Source: Bacteroidaceae bacterium (GTDB taxonomy: Bacteria > Bacteroidota > Bacteroidia > Bacteroidales > Bacteroidaceae). From it: a DNA stretch of 50,773 bases. The translations under genes were made by a program, and so were the position numbers. Location: the NCBI GenBank assembly GCA_016280445.1, contig JAEEGS010000073.1:1-50773 (forward strand), read 5' to 3'. This document shows positions 31,230-41,131 of this stretch, piece after piece (within the stretch, counting starts at the first letter, position 1; each line of letters opens with the position of its first letter). Below the pieces are notes generated by a model, which was not told the DNA's origin, did no database searches, and was given only the letters and a program-made list of their open reading frames with translations.

Positions 31230-34070
31230 ATGTTCTATAAATTAATAGAAAAGAAACGGAACGAATGGTTGACATCTGAGGATTGCACTATTTGCGAGTT
31301 GCTCCAGTACATTGAGCAGCGAGGAATGATGCGTGATGCACAGATGGAAGCCATCAAAACGTATCTGTTTTTGAAAATAGCATGCCAGAATCAGCCCTTG
31401 TGGAAACTTTTTGTGAGGGGCGTATTTAATGATACGAATATTGACCAAGTGGAATTGACAGAAACTGCTCGTGGGGTTTTCAAAACGAACAAGGCAGCTG
31501 TTGCGTTGTATCAATATTCACGTTTGAAAGACAAAAGAGGCAATCAATTGGCACCAGAGTTAGAGAGATTTATTAAGCAACATGCCGATGAGATTGATTA
31601 TGAGATGACTTTCAAGAAGATATTCTATGATGTCAACTACACAGACTACCTTTTCAGTCTTCCTATGGGTGCTGGTAAAACCTATCTGATGGCAGCCTTC
31701 ATATATCTTGATCTCTATTTTGCTCAAAATGAACCGGGGAATCCTGCTTTTGCCCATAATTTCATGGTGATGGCACCTTCTGGCTTGAAGTCCTCCATCG
31801 TCCCCAGTTTGAAGAACATCAAAGAATTTGATCCTTCATGGATTATTCCAGAACCTGCAGCTTCCCGGTTGAGAAAACTCGTCCAGTTTGAGATTCTTGA
31901 CGAACAAAAGACGGCCAATAAGAGCAATCGTGTAAAGAACCCTAATGCTCAGAAAATCAATAACCATCAACCATTGGATGATTTGATGGGGCTGGTTGCC
32001 ATCACAAATGCGGAAAAAGTCATCCTCGACCACTATGAGGAAAGCCTGATGCCTTTATTTATCTCCCAACAAGATCTATACAAAGTCAATCGTGCCAATG
32101 AGTTGCGTGAAATCATCGGAAAGATTCCCCATTTGGCCATTTATATAGATGAGGTACATCATGCTGCTGATGGAGACATCAAACTCCGTCAGGTAGTCAA
32201 TGAATGGACGCGGCGAAGTACATTCAATTCCGTATTAGGCTTTTCTGGCACTCCTTATCTGGATAGTGCTGAGCCTCTGAACCTGTCTTCTTCGTTTTCT
32301 ATTAGAAACACAGACCTTGCCAACGTGGTGTATTACTATCCGCTGATAGAGGGTATTGGCAATTTTTTGAAGTTGCCTGATGTGAAATATGCTGATAATG
32401 ACACACAGACCATTGTCACAAATGGTGTCAAGGAGTTTCTTGACAAGTATCGTGATACCATGTATGCTAACGGAACATGTGCAAAATTGGCAATATACTG
32501 CGGGCAGATTGAAACACTCGAAGAGACCATTTATCCGTTGGTGGCAGAAATCGTAGCTTCTTATGGACTGACCCCTACAGATGCCATCTTGAAATATCAT
32601 GGTGGGAATAAACAATATCCTCAACCTGAAGGCTCCGAAACGGAGTTCGCTTCTTTGGATACGACTATATCGAAGAAAAAGATTGTTCTTCTTGTACAAA
32701 TAGGTAAAGAGGGATGGGACTGTAAGAGCCTAACGGGAGTTATACTTCCGCAGAAAGGTGTTTGCCCTACGAACATGGTGTTACAGACTTCGTGCCGCTG
32801 CTTGCGTCAGGTGACTAAAGGCAATATCGAGACGGCCATGATCTGGTTGAACAAGTTTAATGCTGACAAGCTGAATAATCAGTTGAAACAGCAGCAGAAC
32901 ATCACCTTGAAAGAATTTGCCGACAAGCAGCCTGCTGTCAAGAATATAGAAAGATATTCTCGTGTGGAGCAAATGAGGGTGCCTCCTATCGACTTCTATC
33001 AGCTGAAAGTCAGTTACGAGACATTGGTGTTGGAAGAAACTGCAACTCCTGCTCAAAGACTATGCGACTCGTCTTTGCTTGTCGAAGCCGACACGGCTTT
33101 GATACATCAGCAGGATATGGAAGGAAATCTGATTGCCACTTACCAGCAAGAAACATTGGAAGGTTTTTGTGTGTCCTTCCAATGGTGGCTTCACCAAATT
33201 GCCAAGGAGAGCTTTGGTATGTTGACCGTGACCAACCTGAAGACCTGCGAGGCAGAACTGCTGAGCATCTTCGAGCAGATAACAATGGAGAAGGATGGCG
33301 TGACGATTGAAAATCCCAAATACGATCATCAACGCATCCGTTCGCTCATTCGTCAAGCCTTCACACCTCGCCGTGACATCCAGGTGAAAGAAGAAATCGT
33401 GCCTGAGCAGGCTCAACTTTTGCAGATCGAAAAACTGATATCTCCTGTGGAAAGCAGCGATAAATTCTATCCTACTCAAAAGGTTGTTCGCGAAATTTTG
33501 AAATGGGATGCACAACCTCCTCAAGAAGAGCTGAGTCCAGAGATTATGGCCAAATTGGAAGAACTGAAAGCAATGGGTATGGATGTGTCGAAAATTGTAC
33601 CTCAAACAGATCCCCATCCAGAGCGCACACAAACCTATCACTACTTGCCTTATCGGTTTGACAGCAATTTAGAGAAGCATTTTCTTTCAGAGGAAATCTT
33701 GCCCATCATCAGAGACAAGCATCTAGAGGTGTACTTCAATGGTGATGACACGCTCACAGAGTTTAAGATTAACTGCTACAGCAAGCAGACATCTGGTTGG
33801 AGATATATTGGCAAATATGTGCCAGATTTCCTGTTGCTTAGCCGAAATGAAGAGATGCAAATAGATAAAGTGATTATCGTTGAGACCAAAGGCGAGGGTT
33901 TTGCTGCTAAGTTCAAAGATCGTCTGGACTTTATGTCCACATTCGTCGAAAAGAACAATGACAAATTCGGTTATCAGCGTTTCAACTTCCTCTATCTGGA
34001 AGACACACTAAGTCAGGAGCAACGCAGAAAGAGAACGCTGAAAGCGATTCAAAATTTCTTTAACATGTAA
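31230..34070 (+). CDS. Type III restriction enzyme Res-like subunit
   Basis: A 946-residue SF2 helicase-nuclease. Walker A is PMGAGKTYL (145-153), motif II DEVHH (307-311), motif III GFSGTP (337-342), and the motif VI region reads QTSCRCLRQV. A C-terminal PDDEXK site is formed by PDFLLL (865-870) and VETKG (884-888). In type III systems Res translocates ATP-dependently and cuts DNA after contact with Mod. The length is near that of known Res proteins. mod follows after 13 nt. The specificity and strict type III assignment are inferred from the gene pair. Confidence 0.85.
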   Translation: MFYKLIEKKRNEWLTSEDCTICELLQYIEQRGMMRDAQMEAIKTYLFLKIACQNQPLWKLFVRGVFNDTNIDQVELTETARGVFKTNKAAVALYQYSRLKDKRGNQLAPELERFIKQHADEIDYEMTFKKIFYDVNYTDYLFSLPMGAGKTYLMAAFIYLDLYFAQNEPGNPAFAHNFMVMAPSGLKSSIVPSLKNIKEFDPSWIIPEPAASRLRKLVQFEILDEQKTANKSNRVKNPNAQKINNHQPLDDLMGLVAITNAEKVILDHYEESLMPLFISQQDLYKVNRANELREIIGKIPHLAIYIDEVHHAADGDIKLRQVVNEWTRRSTFNSVLGFSGTPYLDSAEPLNLSSSFSIRNTDLANVVYYYPLIEGIGNFLKLPDVKYADNDTQTIVTNGVKEFLDKYRDTMYANGTCAKLAIYCGQIETLEETIYPLVAEIVASYGLTPTDAILKYHGGNKQYPQPEGSETEFASLDTTISKKKIVLLVQIGKEGWDCKSLTGVILPQKGVCPTNMVLQTSCRCLRQVTKGNIETAMIWLNKFNADKLNNQLKQQQNITLKEFADKQPAVKNIERYSRVEQMRVPPIDFYQLKVSYETLVLEETATPAQRLCDSSLLVEADTALIHQQDMEGNLIATYQQETLEGFCVSFQWWLHQIAKESFGMLTVTNLKTCEAELLSIFEQITMEKDGVTIENPKYDHQRIRSLIRQAFTPRRDIQVKEEIVPEQAQLLQIEKLISPVESSDKFYPTQKVVREILKWDAQPPQEELSPEIMAKLEELKAMGMDVSKIVPQTDPHPERTQTYHYLPYRFDSNLEKHFLSEEILPIIRDKHLEVYFNGDDTLTEFKINCYSKQTSGWRYIGKYVPDFLLLSRNEEMQIDKVIIVETKGEGFAAKFKDRLDFMSTFVEKNNDKFGYQRFNFLYLEDTLSQEQRRKRTLKAIQNFFNM

Positions 34071-34083
34071 ACTACCATCAATT

Positions 34084-36105
34084 ATGGCAATAAAATACGT
34101 TTCCTATTATCCCAATATGCTTGAAGGGCAAGCGGTGTTAGACAATTTTGTTCGCACTAAACGTGTGTTGCGTTATCGCGACAACGACCAAGTTATTGAA
34201 CGCGTGCAGCGTGGTTTGCCCCTCTACGAGATGGAGTTGAAAGAGCAGATAGGCCAAAATCCAAACAATCTGGTGATTCGTGGCGAGTGTCTGTCGGCTT
34301 GTGCCTACCTGAAAGATAAAGGCATACAAGTTGACTTGGTGTATATAGACCCACCCTTTGCCAGCGGTGCCGACTATGCCAAGAAGGTATATGTCCGCAG
34401 AAATCCCAAAGTGGCAGAAGCTATTGCGCAGGCAGAAACAGAGCTTGATGTGGAGGAACTGAAAGCTTTTGAAGAAAAGATGTATGGTGACGTGTGGGAC
34501 AAAGAACGTTATCTGAATTGGATGTACGAGAACTTGATGGCCATCAAGAGTGTGATGAGTGATGAAGCCAGTATTTATGTGCATTTGGACTATCACATAG
34601 GACATTATGTGAAGATTATGCTGGATGAAATCTTTGGAGAGGACAATTTTAGGAACGAAATAATTTGGAAAAGATCTACAGCTCACAATGATAGTACAGG
34701 TTTTGCAAACCTTCATGACTGCATTTTTTATTATTCAAAGAGTTCTGAACTTTATTTTGATACACCTTTAGTACCATATTCACAAGAATACATAGATCAT
34801 TATTATAATAAGGTTGATGGAAATGGGCGTAGGTATTTGGATAGAGATCTTTCTGCAAAAGGGTTAAAAGGTTCTGGATACAGTTATTCATGGAAGGGGA
34901 AAGACGGATATTGGCGTTGCCCATATACAACCATGGAGCGATTAGAGAAAGAAAATCGTTTGTACTATACTGCAAATGGTACTCCAAGATATAAGCAATT
35001 CCTTGATGAAATGGAAGGGGTTCCTGCGCAAGATTTATGGACTGATATTTATGCTGTTAATTCCCAAGCGGATGAACGAGTAGATTACGCAACCCAAAAA
35101 CCAGAAGCTCTCCTAGAACGCATTATCAAGGCCAGCAGTAATGAAGGTATGCTTGTCGCCGATTTCTTTGGAGGCAGCGGCGTAACAGCTGCTGTGGCAA
35201 ATAAGTTAGGGCGCAACTTCATCCATTGTGACATTGGCATCAATAGCATTCAAACTGCTCGAGATCGTTTATTCGCAGACAAAGCTGAGTTCGAAGTTCT
35301 GGAGGTGAAAGACGGGGTATCCCTCTATCGCAATCCTGTCCAGACAATGGATAAGTTGAAGAGCCTCATTCCAGGTTTGTGCAATGAGGATGTCTTGGAC
35401 AAGTTCTGGGCTGGTAGCATTGTCGACACAAAACATGGCATGATGCCTGTCTATTTGCCCAATTTGATGGATGGCAGTACCCGTCTGCTTGATAAGCCGA
35501 TGATGAACCGCATCATTCGTGAAGCATTACCCGACCTGTCCGATGATATCCAGCGTGTCATTGTCTATTATATAGACATTGCCGACAAACAGGAAATAGA
35601 ACAGTTCATCAAGGAACAAAATAACCAGACAACCATCGAAATAGAACTCCGAGACTTAAAGCAAGTTCTGGATGATGTGGTCGTAGAAGATGAGGCAGAA
35701 TGGGAGATAAGCGAAACCCATGATGCCCTGTGGAGTGGATGGAAGGTCGAAGTAAAGAGTTTCCATAGTGATCGTGTGCTTCGCAAGATTGAAGAGGTGA
35801 ACTTTAAAGCTGAGCAACAAGCCATGCAACAAAGGGCAAAAGGCAAGGAGAAGCCCTTCAATCCTATCAAAATCAGTGATGAAGGACTTGAAACCATTGA
35901 ATGGATAAGTCTCGATTACACCAATGAAGACAAGCAAGCCCCTTGGCAAAGTGATGCTGAAATCAAGATTGATCGTTTGGGCTATGTCATCCTCAATGGC
36001 AAGAAGACAACAAACTTCTGGGATGCCACTATCAGGTGCGATCACAAACCTCTCCGCTTGAAAATCCGCAATATTTGTGGAGATGAAACAGTTTTTCAAT
36101 TATAA
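34084..36105 (+). CDS. Type III-like DNA methyltransferase Mod
   Basis: A 673-residue adenine-specific beta-class methyltransferase: catalytic motif IV YIDPPFASG (87-95) comes before the SAM-binding motif I ADFFGGSGVTA (359-369). The target-recognition region between them (about residues 193-330) is clearly more AT-rich than both flanks, which suggests a swapped recognition domain. The C-terminal third probably contacts Res. It methylates host DNA and gives sequence specificity to the complex. It follows res by 13 nt; the SIR2 gene follows by 17 nt, so all three should be one transcript. Confidence 0.88.
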   Translation: MAIKYVSYYPNMLEGQAVLDNFVRTKRVLRYRDNDQVIERVQRGLPLYEMELKEQIGQNPNNLVIRGECLSACAYLKDKGIQVDLVYIDPPFASGADYAKKVYVRRNPKVAEAIAQAETELDVEELKAFEEKMYGDVWDKERYLNWMYENLMAIKSVMSDEASIYVHLDYHIGHYVKIMLDEIFGEDNFRNEIIWKRSTAHNDSTGFANLHDCIFYYSKSSELYFDTPLVPYSQEYIDHYYNKVDGNGRRYLDRDLSAKGLKGSGYSYSWKGKDGYWRCPYTTMERLEKENRLYYTANGTPRYKQFLDEMEGVPAQDLWTDIYAVNSQADERVDYATQKPEALLERIIKASSNEGMLVADFFGGSGVTAAVANKLGRNFIHCDIGINSIQTARDRLFADKAEFEVLEVKDGVSLYRNPVQTMDKLKSLIPGLCNEDVLDKFWAGSIVDTKHGMMPVYLPNLMDGSTRLLDKPMMNRIIREALPDLSDDIQRVIVYYIDIADKQEIEQFIKEQNNQTTIEIELRDLKQVLDDVVVEDEAEWEISETHDALWSGWKVEVKSFHSDRVLRKIEEVNFKAEQQAMQQRAKGKEKPFNPIKISDEGLETIEWISLDYTNEDKQAPWQSDAEIKIDRLGYVILNGKKTTNFWDATIRCDHKPLRLKIRNICGDETVFQL

Positions 36106-36122
36106 TCTTTAATACTCATGTT

Positions 36123-39100
36123 ATGGAAAAAGAAGAAAAAGATATATTATTAGAATTAAAAGAGTGCTATAATAAAAGACTTTTATCTGCATTGGTAGGT
36201 GCTGGTTTTTCCAAAAATGTATCCAATATGTTCTTGGGATGGGAAGAACTCTTACATGACATGATTGAAGACCTTTTTGAAATAGATATTACAAGACACT
36301 ATGATAATTATTGCCATCAGTTTAGCTGTGACCCGACTGACAAAGATTTAGAAAAGAAGGTTCGAGATGAATATATTTCAAAGATATGCAAACACGAAGA
36401 TTATTTGGAATTAGCCTCTCGTTATATCCAAAAAAAGGGACTTCGAGAATCCATGGAAGCATACATTGAAAGTAGGATTCCTTATGTCGCTTTCGATAAA
36501 GAGAAAAAGATTGTACTTAAAATTGGGAATAAAGAAAAAGCGAGAATTAAAGAATCTAATTTTTCTGCCCATAAAGAACTTTTATTATTATCCAGACTAC
36601 AAAACATATATACAACTAACTATGAGAATTTGATTGAGTTTACAATTGACTTATTAGGTTTAGGCATAGAGGATGCACCTAAAATTGTACGAAGTGGACG
36701 AGATTTGTCTGATAATATCCGAAATAGAAATATTATTAAAATCCATGGGAACTTAAGGGAGGATCCAAGAGGCAAGATAACTTTCGATGGTGATAACAAA
36801 CTACAATACGTTATTGCAAAAGAAGATTATGACACATATAAAGAAAAACATGAAGCATTTTCTTCATTGATGAGAATTGCCATGCTTCAAGGGAAATTCA
36901 TGCTGATAGGTTTTTCTGGCACAGATGCAAATTATAAAGGATGGGTAACATGGATGAGCGATGTCATTGAGGGGGAAAAGGATGATGTTACCAAAATATA
37001 TATTATTGATGTCAGCGGGAAAGATATACCTTTTGATTTACAATTGTATTATGATAATCATCATACCAAAGTAATCAATCTAATTAAAGAAAATCGACTT
37101 CGGGCCATCGGGATTGAAGATAAAGCAATAAGTTCAATTTTGCAGAAGCATAAGGACAAGAAACTTAATAATAATATTAAACGAGAGATATTAACCAAAT
37201 TCTTAAAGTATCTTCAACCAGGAGATTTTGCAAGTAAAGAGTATATAAATGGTGACTCTCCAATAGGTCCAGACGAAAAAGACCCCCAAGAGGGTAGGTC
37301 TGTTAATGTTTCTTCTGCATCAACTTATAGTGTTGTAAAAAAAGAGTTATATGAATACCGACAATTATGGCAAGAAGCCTTGTCAAAAATTAATGATAAC
37401 AGTGCTATTAATGACATCATAGAGAAAATCAAAAAATCGAAGCCCAGAAACAGATTTCCTAAAATAATCTATAATCAAGATTACATTATTGATGAAATCG
37501 TTCGGAAAAAAACAATTGACATCAATGATGCGTTTCTTATATCACTTGCTATCGATGAGTGTGGACTCAATCCGCATTATTATTCCAAATTGATAAAAGA
37601 TTATGAGGAGTTAAACAAATTACCCCTTTGGAATCTTCTCAAGGTGAAAGAGGAAACATTTAATGGCAAGGTTGATAAACTTTCTGGCAAGGATGATGAG
37701 ATTATTTATGAAAACATACAGAGAAGTCTTTTTCATTTGGATTTCAAAGCAGCTGACAACATTATTAATCACTGGACACCTTGTGGCTATTTTATTGTAC
37801 TAAGAGCCATGAGGCTTGCTTCACAAAACACCAAACAAGATGAAGCATTTGAGTTGCTTCGTGAATATATAAAAAAGGAGGTAAATCCTGTACTACAATT
37901 GTATGCTATACAAATAGCCAATTTCATCTCCAACAGATATCCAAGACCATATGATACGGAAGCGTTTTATCAATATGGGATAGATGGTATCGGCGATATG
38001 TTGAGCTTCATGATTCAGCAATTAAGAGGCAAATTAACCGTACCTCGTGCACGTGGTTGGATCGGTTCATCAAAGAATTTTGGTGGAAGTCACCCGGAAT
38101 ACGAAAAAAGTTTAAGGGTTCTTCGATTTATATCTGATTGTGGGGTGTATCTACATTATGGGATGACCTGTTTTATGGATAAAGCCTCTTGGTATTTGGT
38201 GTTCAAAAATCTTTATGATGAATACCCTTATCCTTGTTTTTTCTATTCTATCCAGTATAATGATGATAGTTTGTTGACGAGAATAGGACAAGACTTCGCT
38301 TATTCACCTAAATTATGTGAGTTCGACAAAGAGATTCTTGTGAGAGCAATACGGGCATATGGTGACGACTCTACCCCGCAAATGTTTTATACAGGTCTAT
38401 TAATCGTTACAGCTCCCATATATATCGCTGTAGATGAGAACTTATGGTTTGATGTGTTTAAAGAGTGTGTTTTCAATAAATTAATGAATAGTTTTGGGGA
38501 ACTGAATATATATGATTCACTTGTTAAAAACGTTAAACACGCCTTAGTAAGCCTAAAGAACGATAAAAATATCATATATGTATTAAAGGAATTGTTGACC
38601 CATTATAATGAAAACCCTGTACTGGCAGATAGTTTTATTAGGGACAATTTGCAAATAAAGTATATTAAAGATTGTGTTCCCAATTGTGTTTGGGCGAGAT
38701 TAAAAGAACTAATAGAGAATTACCCGGAAACGGATATTACGGAACTTTTATTTTTTATGGAAGATAATGAGTTGATGCAAAAGGAACTTAAAGATATATT
38801 TTGCAATAAAGTAGTAGGAGCAGGAGTGGATAAACTTCCTCAAGGTCGTTCTTCTTCTTTTTATTTGTGTCTCTTAACCACAGACTATCCAGAAGCTTTG
38901 AAAGTTGCAAAAAAACTTTTGTTAAAGCATGATGTGTGGCATTGTGGCGTAATGGAAGATGGAAAGGGTTGGACTGCTCCTAATTATATTCGGTTAAATG
39001 TTTTCCAAAACAAAATAGAATGGACAGACGAGGAATTCAACTACATCAAAGACAATTTAGAAACCAATATTGATAAATATAAAGAGAAATATAAAAATAT

Positions 39101-39671
39101 ACATGAAATGACATTTATGCGGAATATTCAATCCGAATATTTGTCAGATGTGTTGCGGTTTATAGATGGACTAAATAATGAAAGTAGGAAGAATGCATTG
39201 ATGGGTATTCGTGTTAGAGCAGAAGAATTACTTAACGAGCGTGTTTCATATAAAACTCTTATAGAGGGGATGCTTTCAGAACAATCAATGGATGCTGATT
39301 TTGCAATGGATAATGTTATACAAGGCATAAAGGCAAAAGGGCTTTCGAAATATCTTGATGAATTCAATTTTATATTAGATAAGGCTTTAATGGGTGATAG
39401 TTTAATTATCAATTCTGTATTGTACAAGATCCGAATAGTCGTCAAAGAATATCCTAAGCAAGTGATTGATGCAAAACTTTGTTCAAAATTGCACACGTTG
39501 GTATCAATATATAAAGATAATTGGTCTACCTATAGAGAGTTTAGACCAGTATGGTCTTTCAATCATCTTCACATTATAGCAGATTTCTTGAGAACAAATG
39601 GTTATAAAGATTCTGATGCAGTTACATATTGGTTAAATGATTCTTTTGTTCAGACGTTTATTAGACTCTAA
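36123..39671 (+). CDS. SIR2-domain protein, probable anti-phage NADase (DSR-like)
   Basis: A 1182-residue protein with an N-terminal SIR2 domain (about 20-330): LVGAGFSKNV (24-33), IYTTNYENLIE (162-172), IIKIHGNL (204-211, His208) and LIGFSGTD (261-268). Asn166 and His208 correspond to residues needed for NAD cleavage in defence SIR2 proteins. The remaining about 850 residues look helical and repeat-like, with no Walker A, which argues against an Avs5-type STAND protein and for a DSR1/DSR2-like architecture. Such proteins deplete NAD when they sense phage components. The gene is very AT-rich compared with res and mod, so it may have been acquired separately, yet it is packed 17 nt behind mod. 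Confidence 0.85.
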   Translation: MEKEEKDILLELKECYNKRLLSALVGAGFSKNVSNMFLGWEELLHDMIEDLFEIDITRHYDNYCHQFSCDPTDKDLEKKVRDEYISKICKHEDYLELASRYIQKKGLRESMEAYIESRIPYVAFDKEKKIVLKIGNKEKARIKESNFSAHKELLLLSRLQNIYTTNYENLIEFTIDLLGLGIEDAPKIVRSGRDLSDNIRNRNIIKIHGNLREDPRGKITFDGDNKLQYVIAKEDYDTYKEKHEAFSSLMRIAMLQGKFMLIGFSGTDANYKGWVTWMSDVIEGEKDDVTKIYIIDVSGKDIPFDLQLYYDNHHTKVINLIKENRLRAIGIEDKAISSILQKHKDKKLNNNIKREILTKFLKYLQPGDFASKEYINGDSPIGPDEKDPQEGRSVNVSSASTYSVVKKELYEYRQLWQEALSKINDNSAINDIIEKIKKSKPRNRFPKIIYNQDYIIDEIVRKKTIDINDAFLISLAIDECGLNPHYYSKLIKDYEELNKLPLWNLLKVKEETFNGKVDKLSGKDDEIIYENIQRSLFHLDFKAADNIINHWTPCGYFIVLRAMRLASQNTKQDEAFELLREYIKKEVNPVLQLYAIQIANFISNRYPRPYDTEAFYQYGIDGIGDMLSFMIQQLRGKLTVPRARGWIGSSKNFGGSHPEYEKSLRVLRFISDCGVYLHYGMTCFMDKASWYLVFKNLYDEYPYPCFFYSIQYNDDSLLTRIGQDFAYSPKLCEFDKEILVRAIRAYGDDSTPQMFYTGLLIVTAPIYIAVDENLWFDVFKECVFNKLMNSFGELNIYDSLVKNVKHALVSLKNDKNIIYVLKELLTHYNENPVLADSFIRDNLQIKYIKDCVPNCVWARLKELIENYPETDITELLFFMEDNELMQKELKDIFCNKVVGAGVDKLPQGRSSSFYLCLLTTDYPEALKVAKKLLLKHDVWHCGVMEDGKGWTAPNYIRLNVFQNKIEWTDEEFNYIKDNLETNIDKYKEKYKNIHEMTFMRNIQSEYLSDVLRFIDGLNNESRKNALMGIRVRAEELLNERVSYKTLIEGMLSEQSMDADFAMDNVIQGIKAKGLSKYLDEFNFILDKALMGDSLIINSVLYKIRIVVKEYPKQVIDAKLCSKLHTLVSIYKDNWSTYREFRPVWSFNHLHIIADFLRTNGYKDSDAVTYWLNDSFVQTFIRL

Positions 39672-39867
39672 ATAAGGATATTGAATACCCCGTTGGAAGA
39701 ATAAAGTCTGCACTAATTTAATTTCCTAACGAGTATACTCTCTTTCTGATACTGTTATTATAGTTCTGAAAGAGTCAAGATTGATTACAGAAGAGTTGAA
39801 TGGCATGAGGAAAGCGTGATTGATGAGATTTTCAGTTACTGGTTAACTAAAATATAGATAGTAGGTG
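39672..39867. other. Spacer after the SIR2 gene
   Basis: About 200 nt with no gene, promoter or clear terminator that I can support. It leads into the structured repeat at 39868-39950. Confidence 0.5.
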
Positions 39868-39950
39868 CCTCAAAAACGGTGTGACTCAGACCGAGGGGGT
39901 CGGTGTGACTCAGACCGGAGGTGGCGGTGTGACTCACACCGATTTTGAGG
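39868..39950. repeat. Three-unit palindromic repeat, 24-nt period
   Basis: CGGTGTGACTC starts at 39877, 39901 and 39925, an exact 24-nt period. Each unit is a near palindrome; the third, CGGTGTGACTCACACCG, is perfect around one centre base. The set is enclosed by CCTCAAAA (39868-39875) and its complement TTTTGAGG (39943-39950). It lies between two converging genes, so it could act as a terminator or be a REP-like element. 39951-40026 holds nothing else. Confidence 0.8.
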
Positions 39951-40026
39951 TAGTGGAAATGGGGGTTGGGTGGTGCTGGGCGAAGGGTGTTTGTGGTTGT
40001 TCGTGTGTGGAATGAGGGGATGTGGT

Positions 40027-41001
40027 TCACTCTCCCCACAAGGGTTCGGTGAGGGAGTGAGCGAGGAACAGGGAGAGTTCTTCGGCGAAGGTGGGGGAGA
40101 GGGAGGCGATTCGTCCTTGTCCTTGAAGGTAGGGGTTGATGTGGCGTTTCTTGGAGCGGATGATTTTGGCGTCGGGATGGGTGCTGTTTCGGCTGATGTG
40201 GTGCAGTTGCTGATAGTGCTGCCAGTCGTGCTGTGCTTCTGTGTCTTGGTTCAGTTTGGTGATGACTTGGCTTTCTGTCTGATAGAGGTCTTCTCTGCTC
40301 AAGATGCCTCTGTCGATGTGTTTTTTGAGCAGTTCGGCCAGTGTCTGCATGGCGAAGCGGTCTTCGTCGGCTATGTAGATGTAGGAGGTGCGTAGGGCTG
40401 CCAGCGAGAAGGCTTCTGCGGCATCTTTGTCTTGGAAGATGAGTTCTTGTTCTCCCTCTTCGTTCTGCCCGACCACGAGGTTCTCGTACCATCCCTTGAC
40501 GGCATCGATGGGGGCGATGTGGTAGTGTATCATGTTGGAGAGGGTGTATTCCAGCCGGTCGGCTGACAGGCGTGGGGAATCGTTGTCGGCAATCGGGTAT
40601 TGGTGGTAGTCGGCCACTTCTACCAGCGTGAGGCCGAAGTCGTTGAGTGCGCTCATGATTTCGGCTGAGTGTCTGATGATTTCGGCTGTTCCTTTTTCTG
40701 TTGATTCCTGTTTGATGTGGTCGCCATTCAGAAAGTCTATCACATGGGCGAAGGTGGGTGTGGCGATGTCGTGCAGCAAGGCGGCAATGGTTTGGCGCAC
40801 GTCGTGGGTGAAGTGCCACACGATGAGGGCGCATCCCACGCTGTGTTCATGGCGCGAGTATTTCTTCAACCCTCTGAATAGGGGGAAGGAGGTGTATTCG
40901 CAGCCGCAATGCATGCCTACGTCTTTCAGGCGTTGCATGGCTGGTGTGGCTGCAATGGTGTTGATAAAGGCCGGAATGTTGGTATGGTAGGTGTTCCACA
41001 T
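40027..41001 (-). CDS. HD-domain phosphohydrolase
   Basis: A 324-residue HD-superfamily protein. The motif order H...HD...D is visible in KYSRHEHSVGCALIVWHF (residues about 47-64), TIAALLHDIATPTFAHVIDF (71-90, HD pair) and SADRLEYTLSNMI (145-158, distal Asp). The opening AMQRLKDVGMHCGCEYTSFPLF resembles dNTPase/SAMHD1-like HD proteins, which act on nucleotides. The actual substrate is unknown. The promoter (-7 at 41023-41030) is divergent from and close to that of the DUF4494 gene. Although it lies next to the SIR2 operon, its codon use looks like the host. Confidence 0.75.
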   Translation of the reverse strand: MWNTYHTNIPAFINTIAATPAMQRLKDVGMHCGCEYTSFPLFRGLKKYSRHEHSVGCALIVWHFTHDVRQTIAALLHDIATPTFAHVIDFLNGDHIKQESTEKGTAEIIRHSAEIMSALNDFGLTLVEVADYHQYPIADNDSPRLSADRLEYTLSNMIHYHIAPIDAVKGWYENLVVGQNEEGEQELIFQDKDAAEAFSLAALRTSYIYIADEDRFAMQTLAELLKKHIDRGILSREDLYQTESQVITKLNQDTEAQHDWQHYQQLHHISRNSTHPDAKIIRSKKRHINPYLQGQGRIASLSPTFAEELSLFLAHSLTEPLWGE

Positions 41002-41022
41002 AAATCTCTATGAACTTTTCGG

Positions 41023-41030
41023 CAAATTTA
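41023..41030 (-). promoter_or_regulatory. -7 box of the HD gene
   Basis: TAAATTTG on the minus strand, 22 nt before the ATG. It lies 10 nt from the -33 box of the divergent DUF4494 promoter. Confidence 0.5.
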
Positions 41031-41040
41031 CTTAAAATAG

Positions 41041-41071
41041 TTGATACTTGAAAAATTATTCACTAACTTTG
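41041..41071 (+). promoter_or_regulatory. Promoter of DUF4494-yggS
   Basis: TTG (41041-41043), 20-nt spacer, TAACTTTG (41064-41071). The leader is about 55 nt. It rules out translation from in-frame codons upstream of 41132. Confidence 0.7.
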
Positions 41072-41131
41072 TGGCGATTTTCCGACAGGAGAGTCAAGTT
41101 CTATTTGAAAGATACAATAAACGAGAAAGAC

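Noticed and set aside
36123-39671. SIR2 protein as Avs5 (SIR2-STAND)
   Set aside because: No Walker A or B is visible after the SIR2 domain.
39877-39941. 24-nt repeats considered as a CRISPR or tandem protein repeat
   Set aside because: Only three units, palindromic, spacing too short for spacers, and no open frame across them.
40027-41001. HD protein as part of the SIR2 defence operon
   Set aside because: Opposite strand, host-like composition and separated by a repeat cassette; it has its own promoter.
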